This document shows positions 27,393 through 36,747 of a stretch of DNA of 64,000 nt, in pieces. Made by a program: the position numbers and the translations under genes. The notes beneath the pieces are model-generated. The model had not been told where the DNA came from. It worked only from the letters and a program-made list of their open reading frames with translations, and searched no databases. The first letter of the stretch is position 1, and each line of letters begins with the position of its first letter. This DNA comes from Fontivita pretiosa (GTDB taxonomy: Bacteria; Planctomycetota; Phycisphaerae; Tepidisphaerales; Tepidisphaeraceae), in NCBI RefSeq assembly GCF_050410795.1, contig NZ_CP191258.1, forward strand, positions 4,526,001 to 4,590,000, read 5' to 3'.

Positions 27393-29819
27393 ATGCCCCT
27401 TGGCTGCGAATCCCGACCCCTCGCCCGTTGCCGATGGATCATCACCGGCCAGGTGCAAGGCGTTGGCTTTCGGCCATTCGTGTATCGCCTGGCCACGTCC
27501 CTGGGGCTGAGCGGGTTTGTTCGCAACGACGCCACCGGCGTGGTTGTCGAGTGTCAGGCAGACCCCGATGCCCTGGAGGATTTCCATCGCAAACTCTGCG
27601 AGCAGATGCCTTCGCTGGCGGTGGTGCGATCAATCCGCCGAACCTCGTTGCCCGTCTGCTTTGACAGCAATACGGAGCATCGGCCCGGTTTTCGCATCAT
27701 CGATAGCTGCTCTGCGGCCGCCGAGTCGTCGCGCCACGCCGATGTCACGGTTGACGCGGCGATCTGCGCCCAGTGCCTGCATGATATCCGCAACCGTCGC
27801 GACCGACGCCGCTACCGCTACGGGCTGACCAATTGCACCGACTGTGGCCCGCGATTCTCCATCGTCGTGCGCATTCCCTACGACCGCTGCAACACGACCA
27901 TGGCCGGGTTCAGCATGTGCAGTCGATGCCATGCCGAGTACACCGACCCGGCCGACCGGCGTTTCCATGCCCAACCCATCGCCTGCCACGCCTGCGGCCC
28001 GCGGTTGGAACTGGTCGATCCCACCGGCCAACCGATGGCCGGCGACCCCATCCGCCTGGCGCGACGCATGCTTGTCGAAGGCAGGATCCTGGCGATCAAG
28101 GGGATTGGCGGGTTTCACCTGGCGGTACGCGCCGACAGCCGGCAGGCCGTCGCGCGGTTGCGGCAGCTCAAGCACCGCGACCACAAGCCCTTCGCGCTGA
28201 TGGTTCGGTCCGTCCAGGCGGCGCGGGAGCTGGTGCATCTGTCCGAAGAAGCGGTGAAGATGTTGACCTCGCCCGCGGCGCCGATTGTGCTGGCGCCGCG
28301 ACGCGTGCCGGGCGACTCGGTCGTCGCCGATGCCGTCGCGCCGTCGCAGCATCGCCTGGGCGTGATGCTGCCCTATACCCCCATCCACCATCTGCTGCTT
28401 CGACGTTTGCCCATGCCCCTGGTCATGACCAGCGGCAACGACAGCGACGAGCCGCTGGTTATCAGCAACAGCGATGCGATCCGTCGCCTCGGCCGCATGT
28501 GCGACGCGATCCTCTGGCATGATCGCCCGATCCAGCGCGGCGTAGATGATTCGGTTGTCGCGGACGTGGCCAGCGGTCAGCCGATTTTCATCCGCCGCGC
28601 CCGGGGGTTTGTGCCCGGCGCCATCGAGCTGCCCGCAGGGGATCAGGACACCAACGGCATCTGCGTCGGAGGAGAACTGAAGAACACCATCGCCGTGGTG
28701 CGCGGTCGATCGGCAGTCCTCAGCCAACATCTGGGAGATCTTTCGCATCCTCTGGCGCTGGAGGCGTTCGATCGCGCCGTCGAAGACTTCCGCCATCTGT
28801 TCGAGATCGGCGACCGCGTCGACTGGATCGCGCACGACCTGCATCCGGCGTATCTCAGCACGGCGCGGGCGAAGAACCTGGCGGAGGTGCTGAATGTGCC
28901 GCAGGTGATACCGGTGCAGCATCACCACGCGCACGCGGCAGCGCTGCTGGCCGAGCACGGCATCGCCGATCGCATTCTGGCCGTCGTGTGCGACGGCACG
29001 GGCTACGGCAGCGACGGGACGATCTGGGGCGGGGAGATCCTGGCCGCGGACCTGCTCGACTTTGAACGCGTGGCGCACCTGCGCCCGCTGCGTCTGCCGG
29101 GCGGGGATGCTGCGGCGCGCGATACGGCCCGCTGCGGGCTGGCGCTGCTGTATCAGGCGTTCGGCGACGACTTTGCGGAACACCCGGCCGCACGCATGCT
29201 CGTGCCTGATGATGCCCGCCGCGCGATGCTCTGCCGAATGATCCGCGACAATGTCTGCTGCGCCACCAGCAGCGGGGCCGGGCGAGTGTTCGACGGCGTC
29301 GCGGCGCTTCTGGGGATCTGCCAGCATAACCACTTCGAGGCCCAGGCCGGCTTGGCACTGGAGGCCGCCGCCCACCGCGCCGCCAGCAGCCGTTCGACCG
29401 GCCCGGCTTGTCGGGCGCGCTCGTGGCCCGCGGACGAACCGATGTTCGAGCTGCGAACCGACGGCCAGCACCGCGTGATCGACCTGTCACGGCTGATCCG
29501 TTTGATGGCCGAGTCCGGCTGCGCTGGCGGCGTCGTCGCCGGCTCCGAGCAGCTTGCGCTGCTGTTTCACGAGACGCTGGCCCGGGCGCTGGCGACCGCT
29601 GCGCTGGAGGCAGCCCAACGTAGCGGGATCCGCACGATTGGCCTGAGCGGCGGGGTGTTCTGCAACGTCATGCTCACCAGGCAGATCACCGCGCTGCTGG
29701 AAGCGGGCGGGATGCGGGTGCTGCGGCACCGCCGCGTGCCTGCGAACGACGGCGGGCTGTCGCTGGGGCAGGCTGCTGTCGCCGCGGCCGCAACGGTGCA
29801 GAGAAGGAAAGGAGCCTGA
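27393..29819 (+). CDS. hypF: carbamoyltransferase HypF
   Basis: Makes the CN ligand precursor of the [NiFe] active site from carbamoyl phosphate, handing thiocarbamate to HypE. All domains are present in 808 residues: acylphosphatase (about 10-95; GQVQGVGFRPFVYRLA), two zinc-finger motifs (about 115-205; CAQCLHDI, CTDCGPRF, CSRCHAEY, CHACGPRLEL), the YrdC-like domain (about 210-400; ILAIKGIGGFHLAVRADS) and the Kae1-like domain (about 420-800; VQHHHAHAAALLAEHG and DGTGYGSDGTIWGGEI). First gene of the cluster; hypC begins three bases after its stop. Confidence 0.95.
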   Translation: MPLGCESRPLARCRWIITGQVQGVGFRPFVYRLATSLGLSGFVRNDATGVVVECQADPDALEDFHRKLCEQMPSLAVVRSIRRTSLPVCFDSNTEHRPGFRIIDSCSAAAESSRHADVTVDAAICAQCLHDIRNRRDRRRYRYGLTNCTDCGPRFSIVVRIPYDRCNTTMAGFSMCSRCHAEYTDPADRRFHAQPIACHACGPRLELVDPTGQPMAGDPIRLARRMLVEGRILAIKGIGGFHLAVRADSRQAVARLRQLKHRDHKPFALMVRSVQAARELVHLSEEAVKMLTSPAAPIVLAPRRVPGDSVVADAVAPSQHRLGVMLPYTPIHHLLLRRLPMPLVMTSGNDSDEPLVISNSDAIRRLGRMCDAILWHDRPIQRGVDDSVVADVASGQPIFIRRARGFVPGAIELPAGDQDTNGICVGGELKNTIAVVRGRSAVLSQHLGDLSHPLALEAFDRAVEDFRHLFEIGDRVDWIAHDLHPAYLSTARAKNLAEVLNVPQVIPVQHHHAHAAALLAEHGIADRILAVVCDGTGYGSDGTIWGGEILAADLLDFERVAHLRPLRLPGGDAAARDTARCGLALLYQAFGDDFAEHPAARMLVPDDARRAMLCRMIRDNVCCATSSGAGRVFDGVAALLGICQHNHFEAQAGLALEAAAHRAASSRSTGPACRARSWPADEPMFELRTDGQHRVIDLSRLIRLMAESGCAGGVVAGSEQLALLFHETLARALATAALEAAQRSGIRTIGLSGGVFCNVMLTRQITALLEAGGMRVLRHRRVPANDGGLSLGQAAVAAAATVQRRKGA

Positions 29820-29822
29820 CCC

Positions 29823-30083
29823 ATGTGCCTGGCGGTACCGGCAAAGATCGTGAGCCGATCGGGAACCACAGCACTGGCCGACCTGCATGGCAATCGCGTG
29901 CAGATCAGCACGCTGCTGTTGCCGCAGGCGATCCCCGGCGACTGGGTGCTGGTTCACGCCGGCTTTGCCATCCAGCGCCTCGACGAGGAGCAGGTTCGTC
30001 AGACCTGGCAGATTCTGGATGACTTGCAGCGACTGGAAGGCAGCAGCCCGCACAGCGGCGGCCAGAAGGAAGTGCGACCATGA
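29823..30083 (+). CDS. hypC: hydrogenase assembly chaperone HypC
   Basis: An 86-residue chaperone starting MCLAVPAKIV; Cys2, exposed after Met removal, carries the Fe(CN)2CO unit with HypD in characterised systems. The rest fits the HypC barrel (GDWVLVHAGFAIQRLDEEQ). The C-terminal 20 residues are low-complexity. It sits three bases after hypF and overlaps hypD by ATGA at 30080, so the genes are translationally coupled. Confidence 0.95.
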   Translation: MCLAVPAKIVSRSGTTALADLHGNRVQISTLLLPQAIPGDWVLVHAGFAIQRLDEEQVRQTWQILDDLQRLEGSSPHSGGQKEVRP

Positions 30084-31225
30084 CCGATTCACGGCGGCAG
30101 CGGTGTTCCGAAGCGATCCGTCGGCTGCGAGTCGCGGCGCAGTCGCTCGGCAGAGACATCCGCATCATGGAAGTCTGCGGCACGCACACGGTCAACGCCT
30201 TTCGCAGCGGGCTTCACAGTCTGATGCCGGCGAACGTGCACCTGGTCAGCGGCCCGGGTTGCCCGGTGTGCGTGACCTCGCAGGGAGACATCGATCAGCT
30301 CATCGAGCTGGGGATGCGGCCGGATGTGTCGCTGTGCACCTACGGAGACATGATGCGGGTGACCGGAGCCGGCGGATCGCTGGAGCTGGCGCGCTCCGAG
30401 GGCGCTGATGTGCACGTGGTATACAGCGCGCTGGACGCGGTGAAGCTGGCCGAGCAGATCCGCCCGCGTCAGGTCGTGTTCGCGGCGGTGGGATTCGAGA
30501 CCACCGCCCCCGCAACCGCCGCCGCCATTCTCGAAGCCGAACGCCTTGGACTGACCAACTTCACCGTTCTGGCCAGCCACAAGCTGGTCGTACCGGCGAT
30601 GCGGGCGCTGCTGGATTCAGGCAAAACGAAGCTGGACGGGTTTTTGTGTCCCGGGCATGTGTCGGTGATCACCGGCTCCGAAGCGTTCGCGTGCATCGTG
30701 CGGGACTACGCGCTGCCTTGCGTGGTCGCGGGCTTCGAGGACTGGCAGATCGCTGAGGCCATGGCGCGGCTGGCCGAGCTTGTTGCCGCGGCCCAGCCCA
30801 GGCTGGAAAACCAGTATCCGCAGGCGGTGACGGCATCGGGCAATCGTCTGGCGATGAAGCTGATCGAGCAGGTGTTTGAGCCGTGCGATGTGACCTGGCG
30901 AGCGCTGGGAACGTTGCCGCAAAGCGGGCTGAAACTTCGGTCGCGATATGCGCTGTTCGACGCGCGCGTGCGATATCAGCTTCAAAGCGTCGAAGCACCC
31001 GAGCCGCCAGGATGTCGCTGTGGCGACGTGATCACCGGGCGCTGCGCCCCCGGCGACTGCAAGCTCTTCGGCAAGGTTTGCACGCCGGTGTATCCCGTCG
31101 GCCCCTGCATGGTCAGTTCCGAGGGCACGTGCCAGGCGTGGTTCAAATACCACCGTCAGGGTAATGGGCGAGCGAACAGGCCGGGGGAGGATGCGCCTGC
31201 GGCGCTTGCGGAGGTGGGAACATGA
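30080..31225 (+). CDS. hypD: hydrogenase maturation protein HypD
   Basis: The iron-sulphur scaffold that assembles Fe(CN)2CO with HypC and HypE. The 381-residue length is normal. The conserved MEVCGTHTVNAFRSG and GPGCPVCVTSQGDID blocks lie at about residues 30-75, the thiol-redox GFETTAPATAAAIL block at about 135-150, and the C-terminal cysteine-rich cluster region (GCRCGDVITGRCAPGDCKLF, then CTPVYPVGPCMVSSEGTCQA) at about 310-355. The last 25 residues are an extra tail. It overlaps both hypC (four bases) and hypE (ATGA at 31222). Confidence 0.95.
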   Translation: MTDSRRQRCSEAIRRLRVAAQSLGRDIRIMEVCGTHTVNAFRSGLHSLMPANVHLVSGPGCPVCVTSQGDIDQLIELGMRPDVSLCTYGDMMRVTGAGGSLELARSEGADVHVVYSALDAVKLAEQIRPRQVVFAAVGFETTAPATAAAILEAERLGLTNFTVLASHKLVVPAMRALLDSGKTKLDGFLCPGHVSVITGSEAFACIVRDYALPCVVAGFEDWQIAEAMARLAELVAAAQPRLENQYPQAVTASGNRLAMKLIEQVFEPCDVTWRALGTLPQSGLKLRSRYALFDARVRYQLQSVEAPEPPGCRCGDVITGRCAPGDCKLFGKVCTPVYPVGPCMVSSEGTCQAWFKYHRQGNGRANRPGEDAPAALAEVGT

Positions 31226-32313
31226 CAGACGCACCATCCGGCAGTGTGCCTCAAGCTTCGTCGAGCGGCCGCGCCGGCGCGATGCGCGACGCGCGCCACC
31301 GGCGCGAATCACGCATCATGCTGGCACACGGCGGCGGCGGACAACTCACCGACGAGCTGATCGGGCAGTTCGTTCTGCCTCGACTGGGCAACAGCGTCCT
31401 GAACGATCTGCTGGACAGCGGAATTGTGCAGGACGCCGCAGGTACTCGCACCGCACTGACCATCGACAGCTACGTCGTGCAGCCGCTGGTCTTCCCCGGC
31501 GGGGACATCGGCCGCCTGGCCGTCAGCGGAACGGTCAACGACCTGGCGGTCTGCGGCGCCGAACCGGTGGCGATGGCACTGAGCCTGATTCTGGCCGAAG
31601 GGCTGGAGAAGGCGATTCTGGAACAGGTTCTGGAATCCATCCGGCAGACCGCCAAGGAAGCGCAGGTGAACATTGTCACAGGCGATACGAAGGTGGTGGG
31701 GCGAGGCCAGGCCGACGGCATGTACATCACGACCGCGGGCGTGGGGCGGATGCTGACGGTTCGGCGACTGCATCCGGACCAGATCAGACCCGCCGATGCG
31801 ATCATCCTCAGCGGTCCGATCGCGGATCACGGGCTGGCGGTGATGCTGGCGCGGGAAATGCCCGAAGCTCAAAGCGCGTTGCGCAGCGACGTGGCGCCGC
31901 TGAACCGGATGATCTCGCGGCTGCTTCGCCGCGTGCCCCAGGTCGTGTTCATGCGCGATCCGACCCGCGGCGGCCTTGCATCGGTGGCTGCGGAGCTGGC
32001 GGCGCGCAGCGGCTACCACATCACGCTCGAGGAAGACGCGATTCCGGTGCAGCCGCAGACCCTGCACGCTGCCGAGATGCTCGGGTTGGACGTGCTCGAA
32101 GTCGCCAATGAGGGAAAGGTCGTGATCGTTGTGCGTCCCGAGGGGATCGAGCCGACGCTGAACGCGCTGCGCGAGGATCCGCTGGGTCGGCAGGCGAGCG
32201 TGATCGGCCGCGTCGAAGACGCGCGGGACGGAATCTGTGAGCTGAAAACGGCAATTGGGGGACGACGAATCGTGCAGAAGCCGTATGGCGAGCAGTTGCC
32301 GCGGATCTGCTGA
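31222..32313 (+). CDS. hypE: hydrogenase maturation protein HypE
   Basis: Dehydrates the thiocarbamate received from HypF to the cyanide ligand. The 363-residue protein has the PurM/AIRS-like fold with MLAHGGGGQLTDELIGQFVL near residue 33, the ATP-binding GDIGRLAVSGTVNDLAVCGA block, and the essential C-terminal end EQLPRIC, whose last Cys is the cyanation site. The first 32 residues are an unusual extension; an internal ATG at M21 or M33 could be the true start, but ATGA overlap with hypD favours 31222. Continues into the small genes that precede hoxE. Confidence 0.95.
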   Translation: MTDAPSGSVPQASSSGRAGAMRDARHRRESRIMLAHGGGGQLTDELIGQFVLPRLGNSVLNDLLDSGIVQDAAGTRTALTIDSYVVQPLVFPGGDIGRLAVSGTVNDLAVCGAEPVAMALSLILAEGLEKAILEQVLESIRQTAKEAQVNIVTGDTKVVGRGQADGMYITTAGVGRMLTVRRLHPDQIRPADAIILSGPIADHGLAVMLAREMPEAQSALRSDVAPLNRMISRLLRRVPQVVFMRDPTRGGLASVAAELAARSGYHITLEEDAIPVQPQTLHAAEMLGLDVLEVANEGKVVIVVRPEGIEPTLNALREDPLGRQASVIGRVEDARDGICELKTAIGGRRIVQKPYGEQLPRIC

Positions 32314-32329
32314 GAACAGGAGGTGCATG

Positions 32330-32443
32330 ATGTGCATGTTGGCGCATAACGACCCGATGTGGATCACCTTTGGACTGGCGCTGGGTGTTGCGATGGGCCT
32401 GGCGGTGGTGCTGAGGCTGATGTTTGGCCGGTCGCGCAAGTGA
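32330..32443 (+). CDS. 37-residue single-pass membrane peptide inside the hydrogenase cluster
   Basis: Between hypE and the DUF6448-like gene, AGGAGG (32318-32323) lies six bases before ATG 32330 (another ATG at 32327 is only three bases away). The peptide begins MCMLAHNDPMW, continues with a hydrophobic helix (ITFGLALGVAMGLAVVL) and ends RLMFGRSRK, a membrane helix with positive cytoplasmic tail. The good ribosome-binding site and position support a real gene; it might anchor or protect part of the complex. No family is recognised. Confidence 0.55.
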   Translation: MCMLAHNDPMWITFGLALGVAMGLAVVLRLMFGRSRK

Positions 32444-32459
32444 CCGGGGGAGGTCGGCC

Positions 32460-33089
32460 ATGAGAGCTGCGATGTGTGGCCGCCGGACAATCACCGGCGC
32501 CCTGATGGGGATGGTTCTGTGTCTGTCGGCGGCGGCGTACCTGTGGGCGCATTGCGACACGATGGACGGTCCGGTCGTCGTTGCCGGACGTGCGGCCCTT
32601 CAGGACGGCGATCTGACGCCGGTGCTGAAGTGGGTACGGCCTGAACACGAAGAGGAGCTGCGTGCCGCGTTTCAGCGGGCGCGAGCCGTGCGCGGACTTG
32701 ACGCGACGGCCCGGGAGCTGGCGGATGCGTATTTCCTGGAGACGCTGGTGCGGCTGCACCGCGCCGGGGAGGGCGAGCCGTACACGGGGCTTAAGCCTGC
32801 CGGATATGGCCTGACGCCCGCTCTGGCCGCTGCCGACCGAGCGCTGGAAACCGGCGACGCCGAAGCGGTGATCAAGCTGCTCAGCGAGCAGATCCGCGCC
32901 GGGGTGCAGCAGCGGCATCATCGCGTGCGCGAGGCGGCGCAGCGAATGAACCAGAGCGTGGAGGCCGGCCGAGCGTACGTGGCGGCTTACGTGGATTACA
33001 TCCATTACATCGAACAGATTGAGCGACTGGCGTCGGCGCGCGGCCAGGAGCCGGCGGCGCCGCAGACCGGCACGGCTCATCATCACTGA
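32460..33089 (+). CDS. secreted DUF6448-like protein in the hydrogenase cluster
   Basis: A 209-residue exported protein; GGAGG is six bases before ATG 32460. A signal segment (about 8-28, ALMGMVLCLSAAAYLWA) is followed by HCDTMDGPVVVAGRAALQDG, the start of DUF6448 as I recall it; ADAYFLETLVRLHRAGEGEP then YTGLKPAG is the most conserved block. The rest is helical and ends in a His triplet. Cleavage after AYLWA would leave an N-terminal His-Cys-Asp. No function is known; metal binding is only a guess from the exposed His and Cys and the His-rich tail. It lies between hypE and hoxE in tight array, so it is probably co-expressed with the hydrogenase. Confidence 0.7.
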   Translation: MRAAMCGRRTITGALMGMVLCLSAAAYLWAHCDTMDGPVVVAGRAALQDGDLTPVLKWVRPEHEEELRAAFQRARAVRGLDATARELADAYFLETLVRLHRAGEGEPYTGLKPAGYGLTPALAAADRALETGDAEAVIKLLSEQIRAGVQQRHHRVREAAQRMNQSVEAGRAYVAAYVDYIHYIEQIERLASARGQEPAAPQTGTAHHH

Positions 33090-33110
33090 TACCCGCCAAC
33101 GAGGAGTGAC

Positions 33111-33635
33111 ATGCCATTACAAACCAAAAAGGTGCCGCTGCCCAGCGATGACAAGCGCTGGCGGCTGGTGGAGGCGACGGTGCGTCGCCACGGCGCGCAA
33201 CCGCACGCCCTGATCGAGTCTCTGCACACGGTGCAGGAATCGTTCGGATATCTGGACGAGACGGCGATGAGATACCTGGCGGCCGCGCTGAACCTGCCCC
33301 TGAGCAAGGTCTACGGCGTGGCGACGTTCTACCAGTTCTTCACGCTCAAGCCGCAGGGCCAGCACAACTGCGTCGTGTGCATGGGCACGGCCTGCTACAT
33401 CAAGGGGGCGCCCTTGCTGCTGGAAGCGGTGGCGGAGCGCTACGGGATCCGCCCGGGGCAGACGACGGCGGACAACAAGCTGTCGCTGCTGACGGCGCGA
33501 TGCGTCGGCTCGTGCGGCATCGCGCCGGCGGTCGTCTTTGACGGCAATGTCGTCGGCAAAGTCGATCGGGCGGAAATGCTCAAGCGCATCGAGAACTGGA
33601 TGTCGCAACCGGAAGCGGCGAAGGCGGCAGGGTAA
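33111..33635 (+). CDS. hoxE: NAD-reducing hydrogenase diaphorase subunit HoxE
   Basis: A NuoE-type thioredoxin-fold [2Fe-2S] protein of 174 residues that joins HoxF and HoxU in the diaphorase module of bidirectional hydrogenases. Cluster ligands are visible as CMGTAC (C-x4-C) and CVGSCG (C-x3-C). The preceding FQFFTL-type helix reads GVATFYQFFTLKPQGQHNCV. GAGGAG lies a few bases before the ATG. Its presence marks the HoxEFUYH (group 3d) type, but complex I NuoE would look alike; the neighbours decide. Confidence 0.93.
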   Translation: MPLQTKKVPLPSDDKRWRLVEATVRRHGAQPHALIESLHTVQESFGYLDETAMRYLAAALNLPLSKVYGVATFYQFFTLKPQGQHNCVVCMGTACYIKGAPLLLEAVAERYGIRPGQTTADNKLSLLTARCVGSCGIAPAVVFDGNVVGKVDRAEMLKRIENWMSQPEAAKAAG

Positions 33636-33657
33636 TCATGACTGACGGAATCTACCA

Positions 33658-35322
33658 ATGACAGCCGAGGAACTAACCAAAATCGCAGTAATCGAGCAGG
33701 AGGCCAGAGCCCAGTATCGGCACAGCCTCAATGTCTGCGTGGCGGCGGGATGTCTGTCGTCGCGCTCGGATCTGGTCAAGGAGGCGCTGGAGAAGGAGAT
33801 CGGGCGGCGGGGTCTGGAGCGGCACTGCCAGGTGCGCGGGGTGGGGTGCCTGGGGCTGTGCTCGGAAGGGCCGCTGGTGAACATCGAATCGAAGGACAAG
33901 CCTTCAGTGATGTACCAGGGGGTCAGCGATCGGGACGTGCCGGAGATCGTCTCATCGCTGGAGGCCGAGCCGGTGCAGCGGCTGATCTGTCCGACGGATC
34001 GTCCGTTCTTCAAGTCGCAGAAGAAGATCGTGCTGGAGAACTGTGGGAGCATCGACCCCGAGCGGATCGAGGAGTACATCGCCGCCGGGGGATACGAAGC
34101 GCTGCACTGGGCGCTGACGACGATGGAGCCGGAGGAGGTGATCGAGCAGATCACGCGAAGCGGGCTTCGTGGTCGAGGCGGGGCGGGATTCCCGACGGGG
34201 CTGAAGTGGAGCACGGTCTACAAGGCCGACGGCTCGCAGGGAAAGTACGTGATCTGCAACGCCGACGAAGGCGACCCGGGCGCGTTCATGGACCGCAGCG
34301 TACTGGAGAGCGATCCTCATCGGGTGCTGGAGGGCATGGCGATCGCGGCGTACGCGGTGGGGGCAAAGCAGGGTTACATCTATGTCCGGGCGGAGTATCC
34401 GCTGGCGGTGAAGCGGTTGAAGACGGCGATCCGGCAGGCGGACCGTCTGGGGTTGCTGGGCAACAGCATTTTCGGCACGCCGTTCAGCTTCACGGTGGAC
34501 GTGAGGCTGGGGGCCGGAGCGTTCGTGTGCGGCGAGGAGACGGCGCTGATCGCGTCGATCGAGGGTAAGCGAGGCCAGCCCCGTCCGCGCCCGCCGTTTC
34601 CGGCCGAGCGCGGGCTGTGGGGCTGTCCGACGCTGATCAATAACGTCGAGACCTTCGCCAACGTCCCGCCGATCATCCGCAACGGCCCGGAATGGTTCGC
34701 CAGCATCGGCACCGAAAAGAGCAAGGGGACCAAGGTGTTCGCGCTGGCGGGGCGAGTGAACAACACCGGGCTGATCGAAGTGCCGATGGGCATGACGCTG
34801 CGACAGATCATCTACGAAATCGGCGGCGGAATCCCCGAGGGCAAGAAGTTCAAGGCGGTACAGACCGGCGGGCCGTCCGGTGGCTGCATTCCCGAGCAGT
34901 TCCTGGACATGCCCGTGGATTACGAGTCACTGGCGAAAGTCGGCTCGATCATGGGGTCCGGGGGAATGATCGTGATGGACGAGACCAGCTCGATGGTGGA
35001 CGTGGCCCGGTTCTTCATGGAGTTCTGCAAGGACGAGAGCTGCGGCAAGTGCGTTCCCTGCCGGGTGGGCACCGCGCAGATGCTTGACCTGCTCGACAAA
35101 TTCGTGAAGAAACGCGCCACCGCCCGTGACCTGGAGCTTCTGGAAGAGTTGTGCGACATGGTCAAGCACACCAGCCTGTGCGGACTGGGGCAGAGCGCTC
35201 CCAACCCTGTGCTGACGACGCTGAAGTATTTCCGCAATGAATACAACGAGCTGCTGGCGGCGAGTGAGCAGAGCGGATCGCAGGTGGAAGGGCGCGCTGA
35301 GGCTCAGGAGGTGAAAGCATGA
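33658..35322 (+). CDS. hoxF: NAD-reducing hydrogenase diaphorase subunit HoxF
   Basis: Carries the NAD(H) and FMN sites of the diaphorase. The 554 residues include an N-terminal NuoE-like [2Fe-2S] domain (VCVAAGCLSS, then GVGCLGLCSEGP), then the NuoF-like core: GLRGRGGAGFPTGLKW (FMN), NADEGDPGAFMDRSVLESDP (NAD) and, near 460-510, the [4Fe-4S] ligands SCGKCVPCR with a later CGLG. The internal N-terminal cluster domain is typical of HoxF rather than plain NuoF. It shares ATGA with hoxU at 35319. Confidence 0.95.
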   Translation: MTAEELTKIAVIEQEARAQYRHSLNVCVAAGCLSSRSDLVKEALEKEIGRRGLERHCQVRGVGCLGLCSEGPLVNIESKDKPSVMYQGVSDRDVPEIVSSLEAEPVQRLICPTDRPFFKSQKKIVLENCGSIDPERIEEYIAAGGYEALHWALTTMEPEEVIEQITRSGLRGRGGAGFPTGLKWSTVYKADGSQGKYVICNADEGDPGAFMDRSVLESDPHRVLEGMAIAAYAVGAKQGYIYVRAEYPLAVKRLKTAIRQADRLGLLGNSIFGTPFSFTVDVRLGAGAFVCGEETALIASIEGKRGQPRPRPPFPAERGLWGCPTLINNVETFANVPPIIRNGPEWFASIGTEKSKGTKVFALAGRVNNTGLIEVPMGMTLRQIIYEIGGGIPEGKKFKAVQTGGPSGGCIPEQFLDMPVDYESLAKVGSIMGSGGMIVMDETSSMVDVARFFMEFCKDESCGKCVPCRVGTAQMLDLLDKFVKKRATARDLELLEELCDMVKHTSLCGLGQSAPNPVLTTLKYFRNEYNELLAASEQSGSQVEGRAEAQEVKA

Positions 35323-36050
35323 AACCGACGATGTCCAACCGCGTGCAGGTGGTGACGCTAAAGATCGACGACAAGGACGTCAGCGCCCGCGCCGATGAGA
35401 CGATCCTTGCGGTGGCGCGACAGAACAACATCGACATCCCGACGATGTGCTTTCTGGAAGGGCTGTCGGGCTGGGGCGCCTGCCGGCTGTGCCTGGTCGA
35501 GGTCAAGGGCACGCCCAAGCTGCTGCCCGCGTGCGTGACGCGCGTGGCCGAGGGAATGGAGGTGATCACCAATTCCCCCCGGCTGGCGAAGTATCGCCGG
35601 ATGGTGGTGGAGCTGATGTTCAGCGAGCGGAACCACGTGTGCAGCGTGTGCGTGAGCAATGGACTGTGCGAGCTTCAGGCGATGGCGCAGAAGCTGGGGA
35701 TCACGCATATCAACATGCCGTATCGCTATCCACTGTTCCAGGTGGACAGCTCGCACGAGATGTTCCGGCAGGACGACAACCGCTGCATCCTGTGCACTCG
35801 CTGCGTGCGGGTCTGCGACGAAATCGAAGGCGCGCACACCTGGGACGTGATGAAACGGGGCATCGACGCGGCGGTGATCACCGACCTGAACCAGCCGTGG
35901 GGCGAAAGCGTGAGCTGCACCCGCTGCGGCAAGTGCGTGCACGTCTGCCCCACCGGCGCGCTCAGCGAAAAAGGCACAGCCGTGGCGGAAATGGCCAAGC
36001 GCGGGCAGTTCCTGTCCTACCTGACCCTGATGCGGGGGGAACGTGACTGA
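35319..36050 (+). CDS. hoxU: NAD-reducing hydrogenase electron-transfer subunit HoxU
   Basis: A 243-residue relative of the NuoG N-terminus that moves electrons between HoxF and HoxY. It has a [2Fe-2S] ferredoxin domain (MCFLEGLSGWGACRLCLVEV, then LLPACVT), the His-ligated [4Fe-4S] region (HVCSVCVSNGLCELQ), and two ferredoxin [4Fe-4S] motifs, CILCTRCVRVC and CTRCGKCVHVC. Coupled to hoxF by ATGA; the gap to hoxY is 81 bases (36051-36131) with no feature I can identify. Confidence 0.95.
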   Translation: MKPTMSNRVQVVTLKIDDKDVSARADETILAVARQNNIDIPTMCFLEGLSGWGACRLCLVEVKGTPKLLPACVTRVAEGMEVITNSPRLAKYRRMVVELMFSERNHVCSVCVSNGLCELQAMAQKLGITHINMPYRYPLFQVDSSHEMFRQDDNRCILCTRCVRVCDEIEGAHTWDVMKRGIDAAVITDLNQPWGESVSCTRCGKCVHVCPTGALSEKGTAVAEMAKRGQFLSYLTLMRGERD

Positions 36051-36131
36051 CCATCGATTGGCAAACGGGTCCGCGCGCCCGTTGCGCCGGATGAGAAACC
36101 GAGTATTCCGCGCGACAACTGAACACAACCG

Positions 36132-36689
36132 ATGAGTGACAACAACGGCAACAGCAACGCGAAAGTCAAGGTGGCAACCGTGTGGCTCGACGGCTGCTCG
36201 GGGTGCCACATGTCGTTTCTGGACATCGACCAGCGGCTGATCGAGCTGGCGGACAGGATCAAGCTGGTCTACAGCCCGCTGGTGGACAACAAGATCTTTC
36301 CGGACATGGTGGATCTGACCCTTGTCGAAGGGGCCGTCTCCACCGACGAGGACATCGTCAAGATCCGCAAGATCCGGGCGCACACGAAGCTGCTGATCGC
36401 GCTGGGGGATTGCGCGGTGACCAGCAACGTGCCGGGGATGCGCAATCCGATCGGCGTCGAGCCGACAATGAAGCGCGCCTACCAGGAGAACGTGCAGATG
36501 CGGCCGCAATATCCCACGGCGCATCTGCCGAAGCTGCTGGAGCGGGTTCGTCCGATCCACGAAGTCGTGAAGGTGGACCTGTTCGTGCCCGGCTGTCCGC
36601 CGCCCGCGGACGCGATCTGGGCCGTGCTGAAGGATCTGCTGGAGGCAAAGAAACCCGACGTTGCGAAACTGACGCGGTTTGGAAGATGA
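36132..36689 (+). CDS. hoxY: [NiFe]-hydrogenase small subunit HoxY
   Basis: A 185-residue small subunit holding the proximal [4Fe-4S] cluster next to the NiFe site. Ligand motifs are WLDGCSGCHMSFLDID (CxxC), GDCAVTSNVPGMRN and FVPGCPPPADAIW. There is no Tat signal peptide, in keeping with a cytoplasmic group-3 enzyme. It lacks an obvious ribosome-binding site. Followed directly by the large subunit gene. Confidence 0.95.
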   Translation: MSDNNGNSNAKVKVATVWLDGCSGCHMSFLDIDQRLIELADRIKLVYSPLVDNKIFPDMVDLTLVEGAVSTDEDIVKIRKIRAHTKLLIALGDCAVTSNVPGMRNPIGVEPTMKRAYQENVQMRPQYPTAHLPKLLERVRPIHEVVKVDLFVPGCPPPADAIWAVLKDLLEAKKPDVAKLTRFGR

Positions 36690-36747
36690 CAGATCAACAG
36701 CGGCCTGGTTGTTTCGGCGACCGGCTCGCTCAGAAGGATTGGCAATT

